From Thermoleophilales bacterium (GTDB lineage: Bacteria; Actinomycetota; Thermoleophilia; Solirubrobacterales; 70-9): DNA of 64,000 bases. Shown here in pieces: positions 41,120-50,287 of the stretch. A program made the position numbers and the translations under genes. Location of the stretch: NCBI GenBank assembly GCA_020636895.1, contig JACJWZ010000002.1, forward strand, positions 62,001-126,000. The letters run 5' to 3'. The first letter of the stretch is position 1. The number at the start of each line of letters is the position of its first letter. The notes beneath the pieces were generated by a model that worked only from the letters and a program-made list of their open reading frames with translations, had not been told where the DNA came from and made no database searches.

Positions 41120-42646
41120 CTAGGACCCGAGCCGCACCCCCACCGCCTTCGCCACCTCCGCCGCTGCGCGCTCGCCCGAGCGGACCGCGCCCTCGAGGTA
41201 GCCCTGGAAGGTCGTCTCGGTGTGCTCGCCGGCGAAGTGGATGCCGCCCTCCGGAACCCCGGCGACGCCGAAGTAACGCGTGTACTGACCCGGCAGGTAA
41301 GCGGCGTAGGAGCCGAGCGTGAAGGGGTCGATGCTCCAGTGGTCGCACCACCCGTCGCCGAGCTGCTCGGAGGCGATGGGCTCCAGGTCGGCGCGCTCGA
41401 AGTCCTCCAGTGTCGTCGCGGCGAGGTCGGCGGAGGCGACCGCGTGCGGCTCGCTCGCGGCGAGGTCGGCACCGCCGCTGCGGCCGCCGAGGAAGCAGGT
41501 GATCAATCCCGCATCGCCGGGCTGGGCCAACGAGCTCTCCCAGCTCTGGAAGAAGGGATCGTCGGAGGTCATGTAGCCGTTCCAGCCGCTGTAGTCGATC
41601 GGCCGCCGCTCGGTCTGGATGATCACCTTCGCGTTCGTCCCCATCCCGAGCTCGTCGATGCAGGCGCGCTTCTTCGCGCTCAGGCCGGAGGTCTCGAGGT
41701 CGACCTGCCGCAGGCGCGTGAAGGGCAACGCGAGGACGATCCGGTCGAACGTCTCCTCGTCTTGCCCGCCGACGCCGAGTGAGTAGCCGCCATCCCCGCT
41801 CCGTCCCTTCGCGGCCACGCTCTCGAGCGGCGCGTCCATCCGGATCGTTCCCTCCGGAAGCATCCCGGCGAGCCCGTCCACAAGCTGGTCGTTGCCGCCG
41901 CGGATGTGGAAGCGCTCGTCCGCCGTCGAGGGCGCCTCGACGTACTCGTAGAGGAGGTTGAGCGCGCTGAGCTCATCGGCGTCGAGCCCGAACTCGCTCG
42001 CCATCTGCGACCAGACGACCTGGCCGGTGACCGAACCGGAGCCGCCCTCGACGTTCTCGTCGAGCCACTCGGCGACGGTCATCTCGTCCATCGCCCGCGC
42101 CGCCGCCGTCGGCCTCGCGGCCGCGTAGCTGCCGACCCGGCGCGCGTCGCGGCGCAGCGCCGCTACGACCTCCGCCTGGCCGGGACGCAGGCTGGAGTAG
42201 CTGCGGCGCCGGTCGTTCATCCAGATCCGTAAGGCGCCGCGCAGGGGTCGTGCGTAGAGGTCGTCGAGCTTGAGGCCGAGGCGATCGGCGAGGGCCATGA
42301 TCCGGGCATGGCGGGTGTCGATGAACTCGCCTCCGTGCTCGGCGACTTGGCCGTCCGCCCACCCGCGTGAGCTCCAGCACCGTCCCCCGATCCGGTCCGG
42401 GTTCGCCTCGTAGACGACCGGCGTGACCCCAGCCCGGACGAGCCGCTCGGCGCACGCGAGCCCGGCGAGCCCGGCGCCGACGATCGCGACGCGAGGGCCA
42501 TCCCCCCCGCCCGCGCCGGACGACGGGGCGGTGCGCTCGGGCGCATCGTCGTCACCGCAGCCGAGCAGGAGCGACGGAGCGAGAGCGGCACCGGCCCCCA
42601 GCACCGCGCCGCGGCCGATCAGCTCGCGGCGCGTCAGGGCCTCCAT
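41120..42646 (-). CDS. Secreted Tat-lipoprotein flavin amine oxidase
   Basis: 508 residues from ATG 42646. A twin-arginine motif (TRRELIG) and a hydrophobic segment end in a lipobox (SLLLGC, Cys30), indicating export by Tat with the flavin already bound and then anchoring to the membrane. The FAD site is VAIVGAGLAGLACAERLVRAG; the C-terminal FAD strand reads GGIHFAGEHTETTFQGYLEGAV. It is a monoamine-oxidase fold enzyme working outside the cytoplasm, unlike the cytoplasmic amine oxidase at 10833-12020. It lies 14 bp after the cupin gene on the same strand, probably in one operon. Upstream in-frame codons belong to that gene's region and are not used. Confidence 0.87.
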   Translation of the reverse strand: MEALTRRELIGRGAVLGAGAALAPSLLLGCGDDDAPERTAPSSGAGGGDGPRVAIVGAGLAGLACAERLVRAGVTPVVYEANPDRIGGRCWSSRGWADGQVAEHGGEFIDTRHARIMALADRLGLKLDDLYARPLRGALRIWMNDRRRSYSSLRPGQAEVVAALRRDARRVGSYAAARPTAAARAMDEMTVAEWLDENVEGGSGSVTGQVVWSQMASEFGLDADELSALNLLYEYVEAPSTADERFHIRGGNDQLVDGLAGMLPEGTIRMDAPLESVAAKGRSGDGGYSLGVGGQDEETFDRIVLALPFTRLRQVDLETSGLSAKKRACIDELGMGTNAKVIIQTERRPIDYSGWNGYMTSDDPFFQSWESSLAQPGDAGLITCFLGGRSGGADLAASEPHAVASADLAATTLEDFERADLEPIASEQLGDGWCDHWSIDPFTLGSYAAYLPGQYTRYFGVAGVPEGGIHFAGEHTETTFQGYLEGAVRSGERAAAEVAKAVGVRLGS

Positions 42647-42660
42647 GCGGAACCAGGTCC

Positions 42661-43161
42661 CTACTCGTCCGGGATCGAGGGCGGCGCGCCCTTCGGGAAG
42701 AGGGTCGAGAGGTAGATGACGACGGGGCCGTCGCCGGCGTTGCGCGCCTGGTGGTGCTCGTTGGGCTGCTCGACGATCCACCGCCCGGCCTTGATCCGGG
42801 CGGTCTCCCCCGCCTCGACCTTGCGGACGGTCCTCGGGTGGTCGTCGGAGGGGCCCTTGCGGATCGTCACCGAGCCGGTCAGGACCGTGTAGGTGAGCGT
42901 GCCCCGGTCGATGTAGGAGACCTGGGTGCCGGGGTGATGGTGGGGCGCGATCTTGGCGCCCGGCTTCAGCGTCACGCGGGTCAGGCCGAGCGTCTGGCCC
43001 TTCGCCTCCCGCACGTTGCTCGACTGCGCGAGCGGTTCGCGGACGACCGGCGTGGCCTGACGCTCAGCCCGCAAGGCCCAGCCTGCAGCGGCGCCTGCGG
43101 CTAGCAGCACCAGGGCGAGGGCGGCGATCAGCAACGGGCGGCGTGCGCGCGGGTGGCTCAT
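42661..43161 (-). CDS. Membrane-anchored cupin-domain protein
   Basis: 166 residues from ATG 43161. An N-terminal helix (LLIAALALVLLAAGAAAGWAL) anchors a small cupin of about 115 residues. The first cupin motif is APHHHPGTQVSYIDRG (metal-binding His triad) and the second is VEQPNEHHQARN. The protein is shorter than a full cupin dioxygenase, so it may be a sensor, a metal-binding partner or a small isomerase-like enzyme. It precedes the Tat-exported amine oxidase by 14 bp and is on the outside like it, which suggests a shared role. An upstream GTG-type start would extend into the divergent dioxygenase and is rejected. Confidence 0.8.
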   Translation of the reverse strand: MSHPRARRPLLIAALALVLLAAGAAAGWALRAERQATPVVREPLAQSSNVREAKGQTLGLTRVTLKPGAKIAPHHHPGTQVSYIDRGTLTYTVLTGSVTIRKGPSDDHPRTVRKVEAGETARIKAGRWIVEQPNEHHQARNAGDGPVVIYLSTLFPKGAPPSIPDE

Positions 43162-43208
43162 GGCCCGGACCCTACCGGCGGCCCCTCCCTCCGGCTCCAC
43201 CTTGCATT

Positions 43209-43226
43209 TAGTTGCACGCTCAACTA
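43209..43226. promoter_or_regulatory. Palindromic operator TAGTTG-N6-CAACTA
   Basis: A perfect 6-bp inverted repeat with a 6-bp spacer lies three bases before ATG 43229 of the dioxygenase gene. The form resembles MarR-type sites. The nearest regulator of that family is at 35285-35761, whose own candidate site (GCTAATTAGC) differs, so the partner is not identified. Confidence 0.65.
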
Positions 43227-43228
43227 TT

Positions 43229-44134
43229 ATGGACAGCACGATGAGCGAGACCAGCACCACCACCGCATCCGTCCTCCCCGAGACACTGACGCTCGGAGCC
43301 GTCCACCTGACGGTCACCGACCTCGACCGCTCGATCCCCTTCTACGAGGCCTCGATCGGCCTGCAGCTGGTCTCCCGTGACGGCGACACGGCGCGGATGA
43401 GCGCCGGCGCCGAGGACCTGCTCGTCCTCCACGAGCGCGACGACGCCAAGCGCGCCGGGCGCCACGCCGGGCTCTACCACTTCGCCCTCCTCTATCCCAC
43501 CTACAACGACCTCGCTCGCGCCGCGCGGCGGCTCGCCGAGACCCGCACCCCGATCCAGGGCGCCAGCAACCACGGCATCTCCTGGGCGATCTACCTGCCC
43601 GACCCTGACGGCAACGGGATCGAGCTCGCAGCCGACCAGCCGCGGGAGAACTGGGGTGACCTGCGCGACCCGCGCGCCATCGGCCCGCGCCCGCTGGATC
43701 TGACCGCGCTCCTGAACGCGGTCGCCCACGAGGAGCCGACGCCGCACGCTGACCGCGACACCCGCGTCGGGCACCTGCACCTGCATGTCGGCGACGTCGA
43801 AGAGGGACTTGCCTTCTACCGGGACCTGCTCGGCTTCGAGGTGCAGACGCGCTTCGAGGGCGCCGCCTTCGTCTCCGCCGGCGGATACCACCATCACCTC
43901 GGCTTCAACACCTGGCGCGGCGAGGGCGTTCCCCCGGCTCCCGCCGACGCCGTCGGCCTCGGGCACTGGACGTTCCGCATCCCGGCCGCCGACATAGCGG
44001 CGCTGCGCGAGCGCGCCGATGCCGCCGAGATCGCCTACGAGGACCTCGACGGCGGTCTCGACGGCGGCCCCGGTGCTGGTGTCCTGATCCGCGACCCCTG
44101 GGGGATCGCGGTCGTCATCGAGCCGACGGACTAG
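43229..44134 (+). CDS. VOC-superfamily dioxygenase, catechol-2,3-dioxygenase-like
   Basis: 301 residues from ATG 43229; ATG 43241 is a possible alternative. Two glyoxalase/VOC modules: LTLGAVHLTVTDLDRSIPFY and, after residue 180, VGHLHLHVGDVEEGLAFYRD. Probable metal ligands are the His in AVHLTV, a His in HLHLHV and a Glu in the C-terminal strands (VVIEP). The layout matches CatE/YfiE-like extradiol dioxygenases that open catechols or hydroquinones, often induced by quinones through MarR or HxlR repressors. The operator just before the start suits this. An in-frame GTG at 43160 overlaps the divergent cupin gene and is rejected. Confidence 0.85.
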   Translation: MDSTMSETSTTTASVLPETLTLGAVHLTVTDLDRSIPFYEASIGLQLVSRDGDTARMSAGAEDLLVLHERDDAKRAGRHAGLYHFALLYPTYNDLARAARRLAETRTPIQGASNHGISWAIYLPDPDGNGIELAADQPRENWGDLRDPRAIGPRPLDLTALLNAVAHEEPTPHADRDTRVGHLHLHVGDVEEGLAFYRDLLGFEVQTRFEGAAFVSAGGYHHHLGFNTWRGEGVPPAPADAVGLGHWTFRIPAADIAALRERADAAEIAYEDLDGGLDGGPGAGVLIRDPWGIAVVIEPTD

Positions 44135-44185
44135 AGCCGCAGCGGGCGAACCGCACCCGGGCGCTCAGAGTCCCGCAGGTTGCGG

Positions 44186-44608
44186 TCAGCTCCCCCCGCC
44201 GCCTTCGCGGTCGAGGTCGAGTGAGCAGGAGTTGATGCAGTAGCGCTTGCCGTTCGGCCCCGGGCCGTCGTCGAAGACGTGGCCGAGGTGGCCGCCGCAG
44301 GCCGCGCACGTCACCTCGGTGCGGACCATGAAGTGGCTCCGGTCCTCGTGCAGCTCGACGTTCTCGGCGACGGCGGGATCGGTGAAGCTGGGCCAGCCGG
44401 TCCCGGAGTCGAACTTGGTGTCCGAGGAGAACAGCTCCGCCCCACACGCGGCGCAGCGATACATCCCGGAGCCCTTCTCGTCGACGTAGGCGCCGGTGAA
44501 GGGGCGCTCGGTCCCCTTGTTCCTGAGGATCTCGTACTGCTCGGGGGAGAGCTGCTCGCGCCACTCGCTCTCCGACTTCTGGACCTTCTGGACGTCTGTA
44601 TCTGCCAT
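44186..44608 (-). CDS. msrB: Peptide-methionine (R)-S-oxide reductase
   Basis: 140 residues, the normal MsrB length. Zinc ligands are C52, C55, C101 and C104 in two CxxC motifs. The catalytic cysteine is C124 in RYCINS, and FDSGTGWPSF is the substrate-binding signature. It repairs the R epimer of methionine sulfoxide in proteins. It forms the distal end of a cluster with an ECF sigma/anti-sigma pair and msrA at 45708-46202, with the sigma gene 111 bp upstream. Confidence 0.95.
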   Translation of the reverse strand: MADTDVQKVQKSESEWREQLSPEQYEILRNKGTERPFTGAYVDEKGSGMYRCAACGAELFSSDTKFDSGTGWPSFTDPAVAENVELHEDRSHFMVRTEVTCAACGGHLGHVFDDGPGPNGKRYCINSCSLDLDREGGGGS

Positions 44609-44719
44609 GTGGCCTCCTCGCGTTGCTCTGAAGATTTCTGGACTCTGGGACTCCTGAGGATGTTGTACCCGCTCTGACCCTCGGGCCCGCAGGACGGTTC
44701 AACTCCGCGCGGCTCCGGC

Positions 44720-45328
44720 TCAGGCGGGCCCGGCGTCGGGAGGCGGCAGGTAGCCGGCGACGAGCTCGCGCAGGGCGAGCCGGCCGCGATGGAGGCGGCT
44801 CTTGAACGCCGCCTCGCCGAGCTCGAGCAGCGAAGCCGCCTCCGAGGTGGACAGCCCCTCCACGTCGCGCAGGAGCACCGGCTCACGCAGGCTGCTCGGC
44901 AGCTCCGCGAGCGCATCGGCCAGATGCGTGATGAGCTCGCGCTGCTCGGCCCGCTCCTGGGGGCCGGGGGCTTCGTCGGCGACTGCATCGAGCGGATCCT
45001 CGTCGGGGCCGGAGGGGGCGGGCGCGGGGCGCCTGCGGCCGAGCTTGCGCTGCGCCTCGTTGAACCCGATCCGGTAGATCCAGGTGAAGAACTGGGAGCG
45101 CCCCTCGAAGCGGCCGAGCGCGCGCCAAGCGCGCAGGAACGTCTCCTGCGCAACCTCCTGCGCCTCGTCGTCGGTGAGGCCGAACCGGCGCAGCGCCATG
45201 AACAGGCGGTCGGCGTTGACCATGACGAGTTCCTCGAAAGCGGCCATGTCACCGCCCTTCGCGCGCTCGATCAGGGTGGCCTCCGACGCCTGCGACGGGC
45301 GCTCCGGGGGTTCAGGCGTCCCTGCCAT
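44720..45328 (-). CDS. ECF-family RNA polymerase sigma factor
   Basis: 202 residues. Sigma2 covers about 22-90 (FEELVMVNADRLFMALRRFG, then ETFLRAWRALGRFEGRSQFFTWIYRIGFN) and sigma4 about 130-185 (LADALAELPSSLREPVLLRDVEGLSTSEAASLLE). A short acidic linker and a Pro-rich tail are also present. It starts inside the last codons of the anti-sigma gene (overlap 45312-45328), which lies upstream, the reverse of the common order. Flanking msrB and msrA suggest that it directs an oxidative-damage regulon. Confidence 0.92.
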   Translation of the reverse strand: MAGTPEPPERPSQASEATLIERAKGGDMAAFEELVMVNADRLFMALRRFGLTDDEAQEVAQETFLRAWRALGRFEGRSQFFTWIYRIGFNEAQRKLGRRRPAPAPSGPDEDPLDAVADEAPGPQERAEQRELITHLADALAELPSSLREPVLLRDVEGLSTSEAASLLELGEAAFKSRLHRGRLALRELVAGYLPPPDAGPA

Positions 45329-45620
45329 CGTCCTCCTCTATCCGCGCCCGCACCCCCGCCGCGACCGCCGAGGCCACGCTCGCCCCCTGCCGCCGCTCCC
45401 GCCGCTCGCGGCCGAGTGCAGCGAGGCCGCCGACGATCCCCCGCAGGTTGCCGAGAAGTCCCTCGCAGTCCTCGCACTCGGCGAGGTGGCGCTCGATCCG
45501 CGCACGGGCGCTCTCCGGCATCTCCCCGTCGAGGTACTCGGACATGTGCTCGCCCGACCACTTGTGGTCGCGCTTGAACCTGAACCGATGGAAGGGGCCG
45601 CCGTGGGACATCCGGGTCAT
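45312..45620 (-). CDS. Zinc-finger (zf-HC2) anti-sigma factor
   Basis: 102 residues. The HMSEYLDGEMPESARARIERHLAECEDCEGLL region has the H-x3-C-x2-C finger (H, C, C in HLAECEDC) of redox-sensing anti-sigma factors such as RsrA. It lacks a membrane helix, so it acts in the cytoplasm on the sigma factor, whose start it overlaps. Loss of zinc on thiol oxidation would free the sigma factor, which agrees with the methionine sulfoxide reductases beside it. ATG 45620 is preceded by TAGTCT three bases before, so the start of transcription is close. Confidence 0.88.
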   Translation of the reverse strand: MTRMSHGGPFHRFRFKRDHKWSGEHMSEYLDGEMPESARARIERHLAECEDCEGLLGNLRGIVGGLAALGRERRERRQGASVASAVAAGVRARIEEDDGRDA

Positions 45621-45638
45621 ATGAGACTACGACCACCC

Positions 45639-45656
45639 TGAACCGAATTCGGCTCA
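45639..45656. promoter_or_regulatory. Palindrome in the msrA / anti-sigma divergent promoter
   Basis: TGA-A-CCGAATTCGG-C-TCA: a perfect 10-bp core CCGAATTCGG with matching TGA/TCA arms around one mismatched pair. It sits in the 87-bp region between the anti-sigma start and msrA, where it could serve both promoters. Confidence 0.5.
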
Positions 45657-45707
45657 TCCCGGTCAGAACGTCTGCACGAGAAACCGCCGAGAGGAGCCTC
45701 CCCCCAC

Positions 45708-46202
45708 ATGACCCACGTAAACCACACCACCGAGACCGCGACCTTCGCCGCCGGATGTTTCTGGGGCGTCGAGGCGGCCTTCCGCGAGATCGAGGGCGTC
45801 GAGTCCACCCGCGTCGGCTACACCGGCGGGCACGCCCCCTCCCCCGGCTACAAGCAGGTCTGCCGCGGCAAGACCGGTCACGCCGAGGCCGTCGAGGTGA
45901 GCTTCGACCCCGAGCGGGTCAGCTACGAGCGACTGCTCGACCTGTTCTGGTCGATCCACAACCCGACGACGCTCAACCGCCAGGGTTGGGACTTCGGCAG
46001 CCAGTACCGCTCAGCGATCTTCACCCACGGCGAGCAGCAGGCCACCGCAGCCCAGGCGTCCTTCGAGCGCGCCCAGGAGCGGACCAGGCGGCGCATCGTC
46101 ACCGAGATCGCCCCCGCGAGCGAGTTCTGGCAGGCCGAGGACTACCACCAGCAGTACCTCGAGAAGCGCGGCCAGGCGAGCTGCGCGGTCGGGGTCGCGT
46201 AG
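45708..46202 (+). CDS. msrA: Peptide-methionine (S)-S-oxide reductase
   Basis: 164 residues. The active site GCFWG has catalytic Cys17, and C-terminal recycling cysteines are in ASCAVG. The substrate-pocket motif GYTGGHAPSPGYKQVC and HPTLN-like motif NPTTLNRQGWDFG are clear. It repairs S-methionine sulfoxide in proteins, complementing MsrB across the sigma cluster. A GAGGAG about 11 bases before ATG 45708 serves as ribosome site. The gene is divergent from the anti-sigma/sigma pair with an operator-like palindrome between them. Confidence 0.95.
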   Translation: MTHVNHTTETATFAAGCFWGVEAAFREIEGVESTRVGYTGGHAPSPGYKQVCRGKTGHAEAVEVSFDPERVSYERLLDLFWSIHNPTTLNRQGWDFGSQYRSAIFTHGEQQATAAQASFERAQERTRRRIVTEIAPASEFWQAEDYHQQYLEKRGQASCAVGVA

Positions 46203-46318
46203 CGAGCGGCCGGCGTCGGCCGCCGGGCGGCTGGTGGCGCACGCCGAGTGGTCCGTCGCGGCGACGCGCCCGCCGGAATCTGCCACTCGGCGTCCGACCC
46301 GTACCATCCCGCGCCCTC

Positions 46319-48193
<1,875 letters not shown>

Positions 48194-48279
48194 CGACCCA
48201 CGCTCGGCCCCGGTTTGCACCGCCGCCTCCGGGGTAGGCAGCCGGTGCAGGGAGGCGATCCGCCGACCGGGAGACCGAG

Positions 48280-49128
48280 ATGGACACCACGACCTCAACC
48301 GCGGTGCCCGCGATCCGGGCGCGAACCCGCGCAGACGCGCGAGCGATCCAGGTGGCCGCGAAGGTCGCCAGCGGAGCGGCCGAGGCGCTCGAGCTGGGCG
48401 CCGAACCCGCGGGCAGGCTCTCGACGGTTCTCGTCGAGGGGACGCGAAACGCCGTCGAGCACGCCTACTCCGACATGCCGATGGGAGACGTCGAGATCGG
48501 CGTCGAGATCCATCGTGGTGATCCCGTCGGCGGCCGACCCGACGAGGTCGTCGCGATCGTCCGCGACTTCGGCAACGGCTGTCCGCTCGGGCCGACGCGC
48601 GGCGACCCACCCGGCCTCGGCCTCTCGATCATCTCCGAACTCTCCGAGGGCATCGTGATCCGCTCCGAGAAGAACAGCGGGACGGAGCTCGACGCGACGA
48701 TCCGCGCCGGCACGTCGGAGTGGGACCGGGGCATCCAGGTCGAGCGGGGGCCCGCATCGCACGGCAGCCGCATCGAGATCACCGACCCGGCCTTCCTCTC
48801 CCCCGTGATCCCCCGCGCGATCGGCATCCACGCCGCGGGCTCCGGCGCCTCCATCGACTCCGTCCGCGACGCGATCGAGAGCGGCAGGCGCATCGCCGAG
48901 GCGATCGAGCCGAGCCCGGTCCGCGAGAGCGGAGCCGCCCTCGCGATCGACCATCCCGACGGCTCCCGCGAGCTCGAGGTGCGCATGGGCCCGATGCCGG
49001 CGGGCGCCGCACGGCGCCTCTCCGACCGGCTCCTCAGCAGGCTCGAGCACCGCGACAGGGTGGCCGTCGAGCCGGCGTCGAGCGGCGCCGAAGGCGATCG
49101 CGTGCTCGTCGGCCTGCCGATGGGCTGA
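48280..49128 (+). CDS. RsbW/SpoIIAB-like kinase with extra C-terminal domain
   Basis: 282 residues, about twice the usual length. Residues of roughly 10-140 form a GHKL ATPase: N box EGTRNAVEHAY, G1 box VRDFGNGC, G2 GLGLSIISE. This domain binds a SigB-type sigma factor and phosphorylates an anti-anti-sigma. The remaining 130 residues (GASIDSVRDAIESGRRIAEAI, then PDGSRELEVRMGPMPAGAARRLSDRL) match no domain I know and may be a sensor or second binding module. GGGAG six bases before ATG 48280 serves as ribosome site. The SigB-like sigma gene follows, so they likely form a partner-switching pair. No STAS anti-anti-sigma was found in this window. Confidence 0.85.
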   Translation: MDTTTSTAVPAIRARTRADARAIQVAAKVASGAAEALELGAEPAGRLSTVLVEGTRNAVEHAYSDMPMGDVEIGVEIHRGDPVGGRPDEVVAIVRDFGNGCPLGPTRGDPPGLGLSIISELSEGIVIRSEKNSGTELDATIRAGTSEWDRGIQVERGPASHGSRIEITDPAFLSPVIPRAIGIHAAGSGASIDSVRDAIESGRRIAEAIEPSPVRESGAALAIDHPDGSRELEVRMGPMPAGAARRLSDRLLSRLEHRDRVAVEPASSGAEGDRVLVGLPMG

Positions 49129-49286
49129 CCCGTCGTCAATACGGATCGCGCCGATTCCGGGCACGGGTTTCGGGAGCGGCGTCCCCTTCCTGTATCGTCG
49201 GCGATGGCCGCGGGAGTCGTCCAGCTCGGACGTGGTCGGGACTACCAAAGCAGCAAGGTCGCAGGTGTTGCAGGGCCGCAGGGGCC

Positions 49287-49324
49287 TTCTTTCATCGCGA
49301 ATCGCAGCGCGATCGATGAAAGGA
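49287..49324 (+). promoter_or_regulatory. Hairpin masking the ribosome-binding site of the sigma gene
   Basis: CTTTCATCG (49289-49297) pairs with CGATGAAAG (49314-49322), extended by a G-U and an A-U pair to 49287-49324. The right arm contains AAAGGA, the only Shine-Dalgarno candidate for GTG 49334. Ribosome access would need this stem to open. Confidence 0.55.
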
Positions 49325-49333
49325 CCACCCCTG

Positions 49334-50170
49334 GTGTCCAGCTCTGACCACCACATGGACGACGTGCGTCGTCACAACGAGGACGAGGCGCTCCTACGGC
49401 GCTTCGCCGCAACCCGCGACACCGCTGTGCGCGACGAGATCGCAACGCGGTTCATGCCGCTCGCCCGCTCCCTCGCGCTCCGCTACCGCAGTGGCGGCGA
49501 GGCCGTCGAGGACCTGGTCCAGGTTGCGAACCTGGGCCTGATCAAGGCGATAGACCGCTACGAGCCGGATCGCAGCTCCGGCTTCGTGGCCTACGCGAGC
49601 CCGACCATCCTCGGTGAGCTGCGCCACCACTTCCGCGACCGCTCGTGGAGCGTGCGCCTGCCGCGCAGCCTGCAGGAGCGCTCCCTGAAGATCGCCGAGG
49701 TGGAGGTCGAAGCGCGCGCCGAGCTGCAGCGACCTCCGAGCGTCGGCGAGGTCGCCGCGCGCGCCGGTCTCGAGGAGCACGAGGTGGTCGAGGCGATGCA
49801 GGCCGACCGGGCTCGCCGCACCACGTCGCTCGACCGACCCCGCATCCAGGACGAGGAGGAGTCGATGCCGATCGTCGAGATGCTGGGCACCACCGAGCCC
49901 GGCTTCGAGCGCGCGGAGTCGGAGATGGCGAGCGAGCGCGCCGAGTTGCGCCCGAAGGAGCGCCAGGCGCTGCACTACCGCTTCCACGCGGGGATGACCC
50001 AGCGGGAGATCGGCGAGGAGATCGGCGTCTCGCAGATGCAGGTCTCGCGGCTGCTGCGCTCCGCGCTCGGCAAGCTCCTCGTGGCGGTGCGCGGGGACGA
50101 GGAACTCGATCCGGCGGTGATCGTCGCCGAGCCTGTTACCGAGCCGTCGGCGAACCGGCGCGCCGCCTGA
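49334..50170 (+). CDS. SigB/SigF-type RNA polymerase sigma factor
   Basis: 278 residues from GTG 49334. Sigma2 contains DLVQVANLGLIKAIDRYEP and FVAYASPTILGELRHHFRD, typical of SigB/SigF/WhiG; sigma3 (RPPSVGEVAARAGLEEHEV) and sigma4 (LRPKERQALHYRFHAGMTQREIGEEIGVSQMQVSRLL) are intact. It would direct a general stress or developmental regulon and be held by the RsbW-like protein encoded just before. The frame stays open to 49232, but AAAGGA fits GTG 49334 best. The last nine residues are encoded by the first of three 36-bp tandem repeats. Confidence 0.9.
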   Translation: MSSSDHHMDDVRRHNEDEALLRRFAATRDTAVRDEIATRFMPLARSLALRYRSGGEAVEDLVQVANLGLIKAIDRYEPDRSSGFVAYASPTILGELRHHFRDRSWSVRLPRSLQERSLKIAEVEVEARAELQRPPSVGEVAARAGLEEHEVVEAMQADRARRTTSLDRPRIQDEEESMPIVEMLGTTEPGFERAESEMASERAELRPKERQALHYRFHAGMTQREIGEEIGVSQMQVSRLLRSALGKLLVAVRGDEELDPAVIVAEPVTEPSANRRAA

Positions 50171-50246
50171 CTGCCCGAGCCGAGGGCGAACCGGCACGCC
50201 GCCTGACTGCCCGAGCCGCGGGCGAACCGGCACGCCGCCCAGCGGC
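50139..50246. repeat. Three 36-bp tandem repeats across the sigma-factor stop codon
   Basis: Units at 50139-50174, 50175-50210 and 50211-50246, each CCGAGCC-N3-GGCGAACCGGC-R-CGCCGCC plus about eight bases. The sigma gene stops at 50168-50170 inside unit 1; unit 2 repeats the TGA in the same phase. Confidence 0.85.
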
Positions 50247-50287
50247 TCGCACGGCCCCGGCTATTCGAGCCCCGGGAGGCGCGCCGA

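Noticed and set aside
49160..49200. GTTT ... TGTAT as a SigB-type autoregulatory promoter before the sigma gene
   Set aside because: The spacing is about 20 bp instead of 14-16 and the -10 lacks GGG.
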